From NCBI GenBank assembly GCA_002427995.1, contig DIZV01000176.1, forward strand, positions 1 through 10,325: a DNA stretch of 10,325 bases. The letters are read 5' to 3'. Made by a program: the position numbers and the translations under genes. The stretch is from Chloroflexi bacterium UBA6019. GTDB lineage: Bacteria > Chloroflexota > Dormibacteria > Dormibacterales > Dormibacteraceae. Every line of letters starts with the position of its first letter. Position 1 is the stretch's first letter. This document shows positions 1 through 6,295 of this stretch, piece by piece. The notes beneath the pieces were generated by a model. That model saw only the letters and a program-made list of their open reading frames with translations. It did not search any database and had not been told where the DNA came from.

Positions 1-153
1 GAGCAGCTCGTCGATCGCGTGGATCAGCGCCGGAAAGCGCTGCAGGTCGGCCTGGCGCTGCGCGGCGCGCCCGTACGCATCCCAGATGGCCCGATTGGCG
101 TCGTCGATCAAGATCCCCGAAAACCCCCTACTAAAGGCGGACTGCCTACCCAT
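1..153 (-). CDS. Partial unidentified protein, N-terminal 51 codons
   Basis: An open frame on the minus strand begins with ATG at 153 and continues without a stop to the left edge, so only the N-terminal 51 residues are visible. From about codon 12 onward nearly every third codon position is G or C, as in the neighbouring genes, which supports coding. The visible protein starts MGRQSAFSRG and then becomes helix-prone, with an Ala/Gln/Arg-rich stretch and an acidic end (IDELL). I do not recognise a family. The ATG has no Shine-Dalgarno sequence. A SigR-type promoter match ends eight bases before it, so a leaderless start is plausible. A TTG at codon 15 (position 111) is an alternative start. 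If the promoter is real, this gene is a thiol-stress target linked to the sigma locus. The function is unknown. Confidence 0.55.
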   Translation of the reverse strand, partial: MGRQSAFSRGFSGILIDDANRAIWDAYGRAAQRQADLQRFPALIHAIDELL

Positions 154-161
154 CAATACGC

Positions 162-188
162 AACCGAGGTAACAATGGGAAACATTCC
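162..188 (-). promoter_or_regulatory. Candidate SigR-type promoter before the left-edge gene
   Basis: Read on the minus strand, GGAAT at 188-184 is followed by a 19-base spacer and GTT at 164-162. This matches the known SigR/SigH consensus (GGAAT, about 18-19 bases, GTT). It lies between the anti-sigma gene and the left-edge gene. The predicted transcription start falls at or next to the ATG at 153, which would give a leaderless message. The match is seen directly; its activity is inferred from the SigR-like factor encoded 255 bases away. Confidence 0.5.
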
Positions 189-199
189 GCCGCGGGCGG
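187..199 (-). terminator. Short GC hairpin after the anti-sigma gene
   Basis: CCGCC and GGCGG form a perfect 5-bp stem with a 3-base loop, 21 bases past the rsrA-like stop codon. Only a weak AATGTTT follows, so it is a poor match to an intrinsic terminator. It shares two bases with the -35 element of the SigR-type promoter. It may attenuate readthrough, or it may be chance in a GC-rich gap. Confidence 0.2.
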
Positions 200-219
200 T
201 GGCGAGAGGGAGGCCCGAG

Positions 220-441
220 CTACGCCTTGAGCTGCTCGCGAAGGCGCTCGCGGAGGGCGTCAGGCGCACGCTCCGAGCCGGACACCCTGATCAGCCTCTT
301 CAGCCCTTCCTGGAAACGGTAGCGGCGGGTGCAGTCGCCGCAGGCACCGAGGTGGAGATGGACCTCTTCGACCTCGGGGCCGCTGAGCTCCTTGTCAACC
401 AGCTGGTCGAGGCGCCGGACGCAGTTTTCGCAGTCGTACAT
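220..441 (-). CDS. rsrA: RsrA-like zinc-binding anti-sigma factor
   Basis: This small 73-residue cytoplasmic protein is predicted to hold the adjacent SigR-like sigma factor inactive until oxidised. It carries the zinc anti-sigma (ZAS) signature H30-x3-C34-x2-C37. C4 is 26 residues before H30, the same spacing as C11 to H37 in Streptomyces RsrA, so C4, H30, C34 and C37 are the expected zinc ligands. In RsrA, oxidation forms a disulfide among these cysteines and releases the sigma factor. C7 is an additional cysteine that makes an N-terminal CxxC. The Cys-Cys pair of Streptomyces RsrA is absent and the C-terminal tail is short. The gene starts one base after the sigma stop and has no strong ribosome binding site, so its translation is probably coupled to the sigma gene. 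A SigR-type promoter match lies just upstream, inside the sigma gene. The gene symbol is by similarity. Confidence 0.88.
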   Translation of the reverse strand: MYDCENCVRRLDQLVDKELSGPEVEEVHLHLGACGDCTRRYRFQEGLKRLIRVSGSERAPDALRERLREQLKA

Positions 442-442
442 C

Positions 443-1018
443 TCAGGAACGGCTATTCAAACCCCCGCCGACGATACCCGATTCCACGGCGTAATCGAAA
501 AGGTCTTTTTGAAGTTGCTGGCGGGCGCGGTGAAGGCGCGACATCACTGTGCCGATGGGAACCTCGAGGATCTTCGCCGCGTCCTTGTAGGCAAAGCCTT
601 CGACGTCGACCAGGAGCACGACCTCGCGGTGAAGCGGGTTCAGCTTCTCGACCGCGTCCACCACCTCGCTCCGGGCGATCCGGTCCAGGACTTCGGTCTC
701 GGGCCCCTCGCCGAGGTCGTCGCGCATCTGGTCGTAAAGGGCGAACTCCCCGATGTCGTCGATGCTGACCGCTTCCCGGTTCGCCTTCTGGAACCGGTCC
801 CAGTAGAGGTTGCGCATGATCGCGAAGAGCCAGGCCTTCATGTTGGTGCCGGCCTGGTAGGAGTGCTGGTAGCGGAGGGCGCGGGCGTAGGTATCCTGGA
901 CCAGGTCCTGCGCCCGATCGGGGTCGCGGGTCAGGCGGAGGGCGCCACGGTAGAGCGCGTCGAGGTGGCCGATCGCCTCCTCGCTGAACTCCGCCGGTTC
1001 GGTCTGCTGATCAGCCAC
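443..1018 (-). CDS. sigR: SigR/SigH-like ECF RNA polymerase sigma factor
   Basis: This 191-residue ECF sigma factor directs RNA polymerase to thiol-oxidative stress promoters in characterised relatives. Region 2 spans about residues 17-85, with the DLVQDTYARA core helix at 38-47 and the GTNMKAWLF segment at 57-65 that is typical of the SigR group. Region 4 spans about 115-172, with DVEGFAYKDAA at 138-148 and the helix-turn-helix PIGTVMSRLHRAR at 154-166. These stretches are close to Streptomyces SigR. The start is GTG at 1018, 11 bases after the alr stop, with AGAGG only two bases before it. No better start is in frame. The gene is followed after one base by an RsrA-like zinc anti-sigma gene, the classic partner arrangement. 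It has no separate upstream gap and is probably co-transcribed with alr, or driven by a promoter inside alr that I could not identify. Confidence 0.93.
   Translation of the reverse strand: MADQQTEPAEFSEEAIGHLDALYRGALRLTRDPDRAQDLVQDTYARALRYQHSYQAGTNMKAWLFAIMRNLYWDRFQKANREAVSIDDIGEFALYDQMRDDLGEGPETEVLDRIARSEVVDAVEKLNPLHREVVLLVDVEGFAYKDAAKILEVPIGTVMSRLHRARQQLQKDLFDYAVESGIVGGGLNSRS
460..485 (-). promoter_or_regulatory. Candidate SigR-type promoter inside the end of sigR
   Basis: On the minus strand, GGAAT at 485-481 is followed by exactly 18 bases and GTT at 462-460, an exact fit to the SigR/SigH consensus. It lies within the last codons of the sigma gene. Transcription would start near 452, about 11 bases before the anti-sigma ATG. 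It would let the active sigma factor raise its own inhibitor without raising itself. The sequence match is direct; function is inferred. Confidence 0.42.
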
Positions 1019-1029
1019 GGCCTCTCAGT

Positions 1030-2121
1030 CTAGTGGTCGTCTCCCGGCTGCCTCCCGAGGTAGACGCGCTCGACGCGGCGGCCGATCGCGGTCAGGATCT
1101 CGTAGCTGATCGTCTCCGACCAGGCTCCAACCTCCTCGGCACCGATTCGCTCCTCCCCGTCGGCGCCGATCAGGGTCGCCGGGTCGCCGACGTCCAGCTC
1201 GGGCACCGCCGATACGTCGAGGGTGATCGAATCCATGCTGACCCGCCCCACCAGCGGCACCCGACGGCCCCGGACGAGCACTTCGCCTCGGTTGGAACGG
1301 ACCCGGTGGACCCCGTCGGCGTAGCCGATGCTGACAGTGGCGATCCGCGCCTGGCTGGTCGCCGTCCAGGTCCGCCCGTAGCCGATCGGCTCGCCCGCGG
1401 CAACCGACTTCAGCTGCGCCACGCGTGCCCGGAGCCGGAGCACCGGTTCCAGCGCGGGGTCCTCGCAGCCGTACATGGCGATGCCGACCCGGACGGCGTC
1501 GAACGCCATCTCCGGGTGGACGAGCCCGCTCGAACCGGACAGGTGGCGAATACCCGGCAAGCCCTCGGTCGCGGCCCGGAAGCGATCCAGCTGGCGGCGT
1601 GCGTAGTCGGGATCGGAGTCGGCGGTCGCCAGGTGGCTCCAGGTCCCGGCCAGCTCGAGGCCGGGGCTGCTCGTCACCCAGCGGGCCATTTCCGCGAATT
1701 CGGCCGGCTGGGCGCCGTAGCGGCCAAGGCCCGTGTCGACCTTCAGGTGGACCGGTACCGGCCGGCTGCCCGCCGCCGCCGCCAGCGCCCGCGCCAGCTC
1801 GAGCGAGGAGCAGCCCAGGGCATGGCCGGTGGCGGCCGCCTCGCCGGCGTCGTCAGGCAGGAGCGGCCCGAGAACGAGGATTCGTTCCGGGGGCAGAAGG
1901 TCGCGAACTTCGGCCGCCTCGGCCAGGGTGACCACGGCCAGCCCCCAGGCGCCCGCTGCGATCGCCGCCGCGGCGACGGGACGGGCGCCGTGGCCGTAGC
2001 CGTCGGCCTTGACGACGGCGATGAAGCGGACCGCGGGCGGAAGCCGGCGCCGCAGCCGCTCCACGTTCGAGCGGAGCGCCGCCAGGTCGATCTCGGCCCA
2101 GCGGTGCGCCTTCCCGGCTAT
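1030..2121 (-). CDS. alr: Alanine racemase with non-canonical or unresolved start
   Basis: This PLP enzyme converts L-alanine to D-alanine for peptidoglycan. The PLP lysine lies in VVKADGYGHG and the second catalytic base is the Tyr of IGYADG. Both are visible, as are the TGLGRYG, VSMD and C-terminal TISYEILTAIGRR motifs. The first canonical start is GTG at 2064 (344 residues). It would cut off the conserved N-terminal segment WAEIDLAALRSNV, which is encoded in frame just upstream. There is no in-frame ATG, GTG or TTG from 2064 up to at least 2238. The best-placed alternative is ATA at 2121-2119, overlapping the acpS-nnrD stop as ATAG and preceded after four bases by AGGGTGG. It would give 363 residues, the usual family length, and is the start listed here. 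An AUA start is rare, so a sequence error or translational coupling is also possible. The identity of the enzyme is secure; the exact start is not. Confidence 0.9.
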   Translation of the reverse strand: MAGKAHRWAEIDLAALRSNVERLRRRLPPAVRFIAVVKADGYGHGARPVAAAAIAAGAWGLAVVTLAEAAEVRDLLPPERILVLGPLLPDDAGEAAATGHALGCSSLELARALAAAAGSRPVPVHLKVDTGLGRYGAQPAEFAEMARWVTSSPGLELAGTWSHLATADSDPDYARRQLDRFRAATEGLPGIRHLSGSSGLVHPEMAFDAVRVGIAMYGCEDPALEPVLRLRARVAQLKSVAAGEPIGYGRTWTATSQARIATVSIGYADGVHRVRSNRGEVLVRGRRVPLVGRVSMDSITLDVSAVPELDVGDPATLIGADGEERIGAEEVGAWSETISYEILTAIGRRVERVYLGRQPGDDH

Positions 2122-3359
2122 GGCGCCACCCTGCCTTCGCGGAGCAGCTTCTGGACGACCGGGATCTCCTCCAGGAGGTCGGAGGCGAGCAGCCCGGCGT
2201 CGCCCAGCCGGGCGGCGACCCGTCGACCCGCCTCGCCGTGGACGTAGACACCCGCGACCGCGGCCGTGAACGGGTCAAGACCCTGGGCGACGAAGCCGGC
2301 GATCACGCCCCCGAGGACGTCACCGGTCCCCCCGCTGGCGAGAGCGGGCACCTCGTGGGCGTCCTCGGAGACCTCCCCGTCGGGCGCCGCGACAACCGTC
2401 CGCGCTCCCTTCAGGACGACCACCGCCTTCCACTCCCGGGCGGTCCTGGCCGCCAGCTCGAGCCGGTCCTCCCGGCGGGCCGAGGCGGGGCTGCGGGTCA
2501 ACCGGGCCATCTCGCCGGGGTGCGGGGTGAGGATGCGACCAGCCGGCAGCCGGGTGAGCAGCCTTGGACTGTCGGCGAGCGCGTTGAGGGCGTCAGCGTC
2601 GACCACCAGGGGGCAGAGGATCTCGAGCAGGAGGTCGTTGACCACCCGCCAGGTCGAGCGGTCGCGGCCCAGCCCCGGGCCGACCAGCGCCGCTCGGGCT
2701 CCCTCGAGCTGGCGGGTGAGGACCTCGTGGCTGAGATGGCCGATCGCACCCGGGGCGACCTCGGGAACCGGGGTCGCCATCACCTCGGTGCACTTGGCGG
2801 CAAGGATCGGGTAGATCGACTCCGCCACCAGGAGCTTCACGATCCCCGCGCCGGAACGGGCGGCGGCCGTGGCGCAGAGGTAGGCGGCACCGGTGAAGCC
2901 CCGGCTGCCGGCGATCACGACAACGGTGCCGAAGGTGCCCTTGTGGCCCTCCTTCGGCCGGTCGGGCAGGTCGAGCGCCTCGGGCGGCCGGAGCAGCGCC
3001 GCACCACCGGCGTCGAGGCCGGGCAGCGTCAGGGTCGCCGCGGCGACGGCAATGCCCGAGTGGTGGCTGATGCTGAGCTCGACCGCCGCTCCCGAGGTGT
3101 CCCCGAGGAGCCGGACCAGGGGCGCGCCACCGGGGCTGGGGAGAATCTCGATCCGCCGCCGGGGGAAGCAGATGCCGGTGCCGTCGAAGCACTTGATCAC
3201 GGCCTCCTTGGCCGCCCAGCGGCCGGCCAGGCGCTCGGCGCTGCCCTCGCAGTAGGCGAGCTCGGCCTCGGTGTACGCCTTGCGCAGGAAGCCGGGGCCG
3301 GAGCGGCGGACGGCGAGCGCGATCCGGTCGATCCCGACCGCGTCGATGCCGAGCTTCAT
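2118..3359 (-). CDS. Fused holo-ACP synthase and ADP-dependent NAD(P)H-hydrate dehydratase
   Basis: This 413-residue cytoplasmic protein has two enzymes in one chain. Residues 1 to about 120 are AcpS, which transfers phosphopantetheine from CoA to acyl carrier protein. They include the GID start with D6 as likely Mg ligand, RWAAKEAVIKCF at 47-58 with E52 as the second ligand, and SISHH at 96-100. Residues about 125-413 are the NnrD dehydratase, which repairs damaged NADHX/NADPHX using ADP. They include HKGTFGTVVVIAGS at 139-152, GPGLGRD at 227-233, DADALNAL at 254-261, TPHPGEMARL at 278-287, and ASGGTGDVLGGVIAG at 341-355 with the catalytic-region Asp. No NnrE epimerase domain is present, and the frame is continuous between the two parts. 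ATG at 3359 has only a weak binding site. The order glmS, acpS, nnr, alr is familiar from Actinomycetota; the fusion is the unusual part. Confidence 0.93.
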   Translation of the reverse strand: MKLGIDAVGIDRIALAVRRSGPGFLRKAYTEAELAYCEGSAERLAGRWAAKEAVIKCFDGTGICFPRRRIEILPSPGGAPLVRLLGDTSGAAVELSISHHSGIAVAAATLTLPGLDAGGAALLRPPEALDLPDRPKEGHKGTFGTVVVIAGSRGFTGAAYLCATAAARSGAGIVKLLVAESIYPILAAKCTEVMATPVPEVAPGAIGHLSHEVLTRQLEGARAALVGPGLGRDRSTWRVVNDLLLEILCPLVVDADALNALADSPRLLTRLPAGRILTPHPGEMARLTRSPASARREDRLELAARTAREWKAVVVLKGARTVVAAPDGEVSEDAHEVPALASGGTGDVLGGVIAGFVAQGLDPFTAAVAGVYVHGEAGRRVAARLGDAGLLASDLLEEIPVVQKLLREGRVAP

Positions 3360-3375
3360 TTCTTTACGGAATTGT

Positions 3376-3388
3376 CCCCCCGAGGGGG
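3376..3388 (-). repeat. GC hairpin in the glmS to acpS-nnrD gap
   Basis: CCCCC and GGGGG flank a 3-base loop in the 42-base gap between the glmS stop and the acpS-nnrD start. There is no T-run after it in the direction of transcription, so it is not a clear intrinsic terminator. Nearby bases (CCGAGGGGG and GGGGGCCTG) recur around 10272-10301, so it may be a degenerate copy of a short dispersed intergenic repeat. Confidence 0.3.
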
Positions 3389-3401
3389 CCTGCCTCTCTG
3401 C

Positions 3402-5231
3402 CTATTCCACGGTGACGGACTTGGCCAGGTTCCGGGGCTGATCGACGTTGGTGCCGAGCGCCACCGCAACGTGGTAGGCGAAGAGCTGGAGCGCAACCGT
3501 GTTGAGGAGCGCGCCGGCGGCCTCGTCAGCCGCGGGCATCACCAGCACGTCGGCGGCGACCGCGTCGGCGGAGCTGTCGCCCGCGGTGACCAGCGCCAGC
3601 ACGGGCGCGTCGCGGGCGGCCATCTCGTGGACATTGCTGATCATCTTCTCCCGCGTCAGCGAGTTGGTGCAGATCGCCACCACCGGGAAGTTCTGGTCGA
3701 GAAGCGCGATCGGCCCGTGCTTCAGCTCGCCGCCCGAGGTGCCTTCGGCATGGAGGTAGCTGATCTCCTTCAGCTTCAGAGCGCCCTCGAGCGCGATCGG
3801 GTAGTTGATGCCGCGCCCGGTGAACATGAAGTTGCGGTACTTCGAGTAGCGCTGCGCCAGCTCCTTGATCCGCTCCTCCATCGCGAGGACGGCGCGGATC
3901 CCTTCAGGCAGGCCGCGCAGCGCGGCCACCAGGTCCTCGAGCCGCTCCGGCGAAAGCCGGTTGCGCGACGCGGCGAGGCGGATCGCGAGGAGGTAGTGGC
4001 TGATCGCGTGGCTGACAAAGGTCTTGGTCGATGCGACCCCGATCTCGGGGCCGGCCTGGAGGTAGATCACCCCGTGGGCGTCGCGGGCCGCCGTGCTCCC
4101 GACGACGTTGGTGATGGCCACCGTCAGCGCGCCCCGGTCGAGCGCCTGCCGCATGCCCATGATGGTGTCGGCGGTCTCGCCCGACTGGGTGACGACCACG
4201 GCCAGGGTGTCCTCCGCCACCATCGGCCGCCGGTAGCGGAACTCGGAGGCGTCCTCCGCCTTGGAGGGGATGCCGGCCCAGTCCTCGATCACGTACTCAC
4301 CGATCATCGCGGCGTGAAGCGAGGTGCCCATCCCGAGGAGCTTCACGTTGCGGATCCGGCCCAGCTGCTCCTCGGTCGCGGTGAACTCGTTGAAGGTGAC
4401 CTCCCCGTTGTCCTGGATGCGGCCCCGGAGCACGTTTGCCGCGGCCTCGGGCGTCTCGTGGATCTCCTTGCGCATGAAATGGTCGAAGCCGCCCTTCTGG
4501 GCCTGGGTGACGTCCCAGTCGACCGAGATCACCCGCGGTTCCACGGCGACTCCATCGAGGGTCGTGACCTGAGGGCCGACCGGGCTGATCGCCACGATCT
4601 CGCCCTCTCCGAGAATGAGCACGCGCTTGGTGTAGGGGATGATCGCGGTGATATCGGAGGCGATGAACCACTCGCCCTCGCCCATCCCGACCACCAGCGG
4701 GGCGTTGAGCCGGGCGCCGATCAGCAGCTCGGGGTCGTCGTGGGAGTAAAGAGCCATCGCGTAGGCGCCCTTGATCTTCTGGAGCGCCTGGCGCACCGCG
4801 GACAGCAGGTCGCCCTGGTAGAGGTCCTCGACGAGGTGAGGGATGACCTCGGAGTCGGTCTCCGAGGTGAACTCGTGGCCCTTCGCCTCGAGCTCCTCCT
4901 TGAGCTCTTTGAAGTTCTCGATGATGCCGTTGTGGACGACCATGATCCGGGCATAGCAGTCGGAGTGCGGGTGCGCGTTGACGATCGTCGGCCGGCCATG
5001 GGTCGCCCAGCGCGTGTGGCCGATCCCGAGGGTTCCCTTGGGCATGTTCTGGCTGAGCTTCGCGATCAGGTCGTCGACCTTCCGTTCGCTCTTGGTCAGG
5101 GTCGAGTGAATGTCCGTCTCCATCACCGCGACCCCGGCGGAGTCGTAGCCGCGGTACTCGAGCCGCTTCAGCGACTCCATCAGGATGGGTGTCGCCTGCT
5201 TATCGCCGAGGTAGCCGATGATCCCGCACAT
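3402..5231 (-). CDS. glmS: Glutamine-fructose-6-phosphate aminotransferase (isomerizing)
   Basis: GlmS makes glucosamine-6-phosphate from fructose-6-phosphate and glutamine, the first committed step toward UDP-GlcNAc and peptidoglycan. The 609-residue length and the ending LAKSVTVE are standard. The N-terminal glutaminase domain (to about residue 220) has the Cys2 nucleophile in MCGIIGY, GHTRWATHG at 71-79 and NGIIEN at 101-106. Two SIS sugar-isomerase domains follow, with TQSGETADT at 348-356, STKTFVS at 401-407 and the EGALKLKEISY stretch near 482-492. The start is ATG at 5231 with a good GGAG five bases upstream. The 92-base gap before it is the longest between any two genes inside the cluster, so the gene may have its own promoter. 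I saw no glmS ribozyme in that gap, which is too short for one. glmM, often found between cdaR and glmS, is absent here. Confidence 0.98.
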   Translation of the reverse strand: MCGIIGYLGDKQATPILMESLKRLEYRGYDSAGVAVMETDIHSTLTKSERKVDDLIAKLSQNMPKGTLGIGHTRWATHGRPTIVNAHPHSDCYARIMVVHNGIIENFKELKEELEAKGHEFTSETDSEVIPHLVEDLYQGDLLSAVRQALQKIKGAYAMALYSHDDPELLIGARLNAPLVVGMGEGEWFIASDITAIIPYTKRVLILGEGEIVAISPVGPQVTTLDGVAVEPRVISVDWDVTQAQKGGFDHFMRKEIHETPEAAANVLRGRIQDNGEVTFNEFTATEEQLGRIRNVKLLGMGTSLHAAMIGEYVIEDWAGIPSKAEDASEFRYRRPMVAEDTLAVVVTQSGETADTIMGMRQALDRGALTVAITNVVGSTAARDAHGVIYLQAGPEIGVASTKTFVSHAISHYLLAIRLAASRNRLSPERLEDLVAALRGLPEGIRAVLAMEERIKELAQRYSKYRNFMFTGRGINYPIALEGALKLKEISYLHAEGTSGGELKHGPIALLDQNFPVVAICTNSLTREKMISNVHEMAARDAPVLALVTAGDSSADAVAADVLVMPAADEAAGALLNTVALQLFAYHVAVALGTNVDQPRNLAKSVTVE

Positions 5232-5323
5232 GTGATCTCCAGAAACGTTGGTGGGGAAGTGTCTATTTCTACCCCTTAGGTTACGGGGAAGAGAACGGCC
5301 CGCGGCAGGACCCGGTTACGCGG
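5232..5323 (-). other. Intergenic region upstream of glmS
   Basis: This is the longest gap between the genes of the cluster. It ends in a good ribosome binding site (GGAG, 5240-5237) for glmS. A locally AT-richer patch around 5262-5275 (TAGAAATAG on the minus strand) could hold a -10 element, but I found no matching -35 element. A weak CCCC/GGGG pairing with a 9-base loop lies at 5272-5288. No riboswitch or ribozyme fold was recognised. Confidence 0.4.
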
Positions 5324-5333
5324 CTACCGGGTC
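5309..5333 (-). terminator. Perfect 8-bp inverted repeat over the cdaR stop codon
   Basis: GACCCGGT at 5333-5326 and ACCGGGTC at 5316-5309 on the minus strand form a perfect 8-bp stem with a 9-base loop. The stem and loop contain the cdaR TAG stop. It lies where an operon boundary before glmS is expected. No T-run follows, so it may be a non-canonical terminator, an RNA 3' end stabiliser, or a protein-binding palindrome. Confidence 0.4.
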
Positions 5334-6295
5334 GGTGAGGGGCTTGGCTGGAGCGCCGGGTTCTGCTGGATCGTGATCGTCACCGAGACCGTGCTCACCG
5401 AGCTCGTGATGTTGGCCGGCAGGGTGTTGACCCGCACCGTCCGGGTGATCGTGGCCGATTGGCCGTCGACGGAGATCGGCGGCAGCGCCACGCTGTTGAT
5501 GTTGGTCAGCACGTCGACCGCGCCCGAGACGTCGATGAAGAGGGGGTCGATGGTGATCGCGGTGATCCGGTAGCCGGCCGCCGGGGTCCCGGTCGGCGTC
5601 TCCAGCAGGGGCACGCGGCGGGTCTGGTTGGGCTTTTGGGCCTCGACATGAAGGCTGGCGTTGAGCGTCGAGTCGACCGTCGTCGCCGGCGTGGTGTCGG
5701 TGGGAATCGTAGCTGGCCGGCCGTTCTTCTCGAGCTGGATCGGCAGGCTCGGGATGTCGGCGCTGGAGACCCCGATCGGTGCGGCCGGAGCGACGAAGGC
5801 CTTGAAGTCCTTCAGCTCGCTGGCGGCGCCGACGATCGTGAGCCGGCTCGGCGTGACCACGATCTTGTCGGTGACCGGCTTCCAACCCTCGGCGTAGTTG
5901 ATCCGCGCCTCGACCTGGACGGTGACGCTGGCCCGGTCGTCGACGGTGATCGTGAACGGGATCTGGTCCTCCAGGGTGCCGACGCTGGGAACCGCCACCC
6001 GCGGCCGGCCGATGACGATCTGGGTCCCGTTCCGGAGCCGGGAGGCATCGACGTGGATGCTGACGTTGTTGGGTCCAGCGATCCGCACGTTCTGGGCCAG
6101 GCCGGTCAGGGTGACCTTCTCCGTACTCGGGGCGGCGAAGATGCTCTGGCTCGGCGATAGCCCGTCGTACTGGATGGGGGCGCTGATCAGGTTGGTGGTG
6201 ACGGGGTTCTGCTGGAAGGCGACCGCGGCGAAGAGCCCGAGGGAGAGGACCAGCGCAAGGAGCTTCAGCTGCCAGTTGTCGACGATCCAGGTCAT
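5324..6295 (-). CDS. cdaR: YbbR-domain regulator of diadenylate cyclase
   Basis: CdaR is the membrane-anchored extracytoplasmic partner of CdaA and modulates c-di-AMP synthesis in Bacillota. This 323-residue protein has a short cytoplasmic start and a single membrane helix at about residues 8-28. An outside portion made of beta-rich YbbR-like repeats follows, at roughly 35-130, 140-222 and 225-311, then a Pro/Ser tail (LQPSPSPTR). The repeats show the family pattern of a VTPSRLTIVG-like segment followed by alternating hydrophobic strands. ATG at 6295 overlaps the cdaA stop as ATGA, so the two proteins are translationally coupled, as expected for a CdaA-CdaR pair. Sequence identity among YbbR repeats is low, so the call rests on topology, repeat pattern and neighbour together. 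A perfect inverted repeat covers its stop codon. Confidence 0.9.
   Translation of the reverse strand: MTWIVDNWQLKLLALVLSLGLFAAVAFQQNPVTTNLISAPIQYDGLSPSQSIFAAPSTEKVTLTGLAQNVRIAGPNNVSIHVDASRLRNGTQIVIGRPRVAVPSVGTLEDQIPFTITVDDRASVTVQVEARINYAEGWKPVTDKIVVTPSRLTIVGAASELKDFKAFVAPAAPIGVSSADIPSLPIQLEKNGRPATIPTDTTPATTVDSTLNASLHVEAQKPNQTRRVPLLETPTGTPAAGYRITAITIDPLFIDVSGAVDVLTNINSVALPPISVDGQSATITRTVRVNTLPANITSSVSTVSVTITIQQNPALQPSPSPTR

Noticed and set aside
57..58. SMRTR in place of STRTR in argF as a sign of altered substrate
   Set aside because: The second residue of this motif varies among functional carbamoyltransferases, and the ornithine-type SMG and HCLP motifs are intact. The coordinates given are residue numbers of ArgF.
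19..1033. Plus-strand frames (249 and 234 codons) opposite the sigma and anti-sigma genes
   Set aside because: They are antisense to two recognised genes and end in low-complexity Arg/Gly/Pro sequence.
1033..2247. Plus-strand open frame of 404 codons opposite alr
   Set aside because: It lies antisense to a secure alr gene and has shadow-type composition with no recognisable domain.
2238..5279. Plus-strand open frame of 1013 codons across acpS-nnrD and glmS
   Set aside because: It is the antisense of two strongly conserved genes. Its composition (rich in Arg, Gly, Asp, Val, His) and lack of any domain fit a shadow frame in high-GC DNA.
5232..5323. glmS ribozyme or c-di-AMP riboswitch upstream of glmS
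   Set aside because: The gap is only 92 bases, shorter than a glmS ribozyme, and I could not find the conserved core of either RNA.
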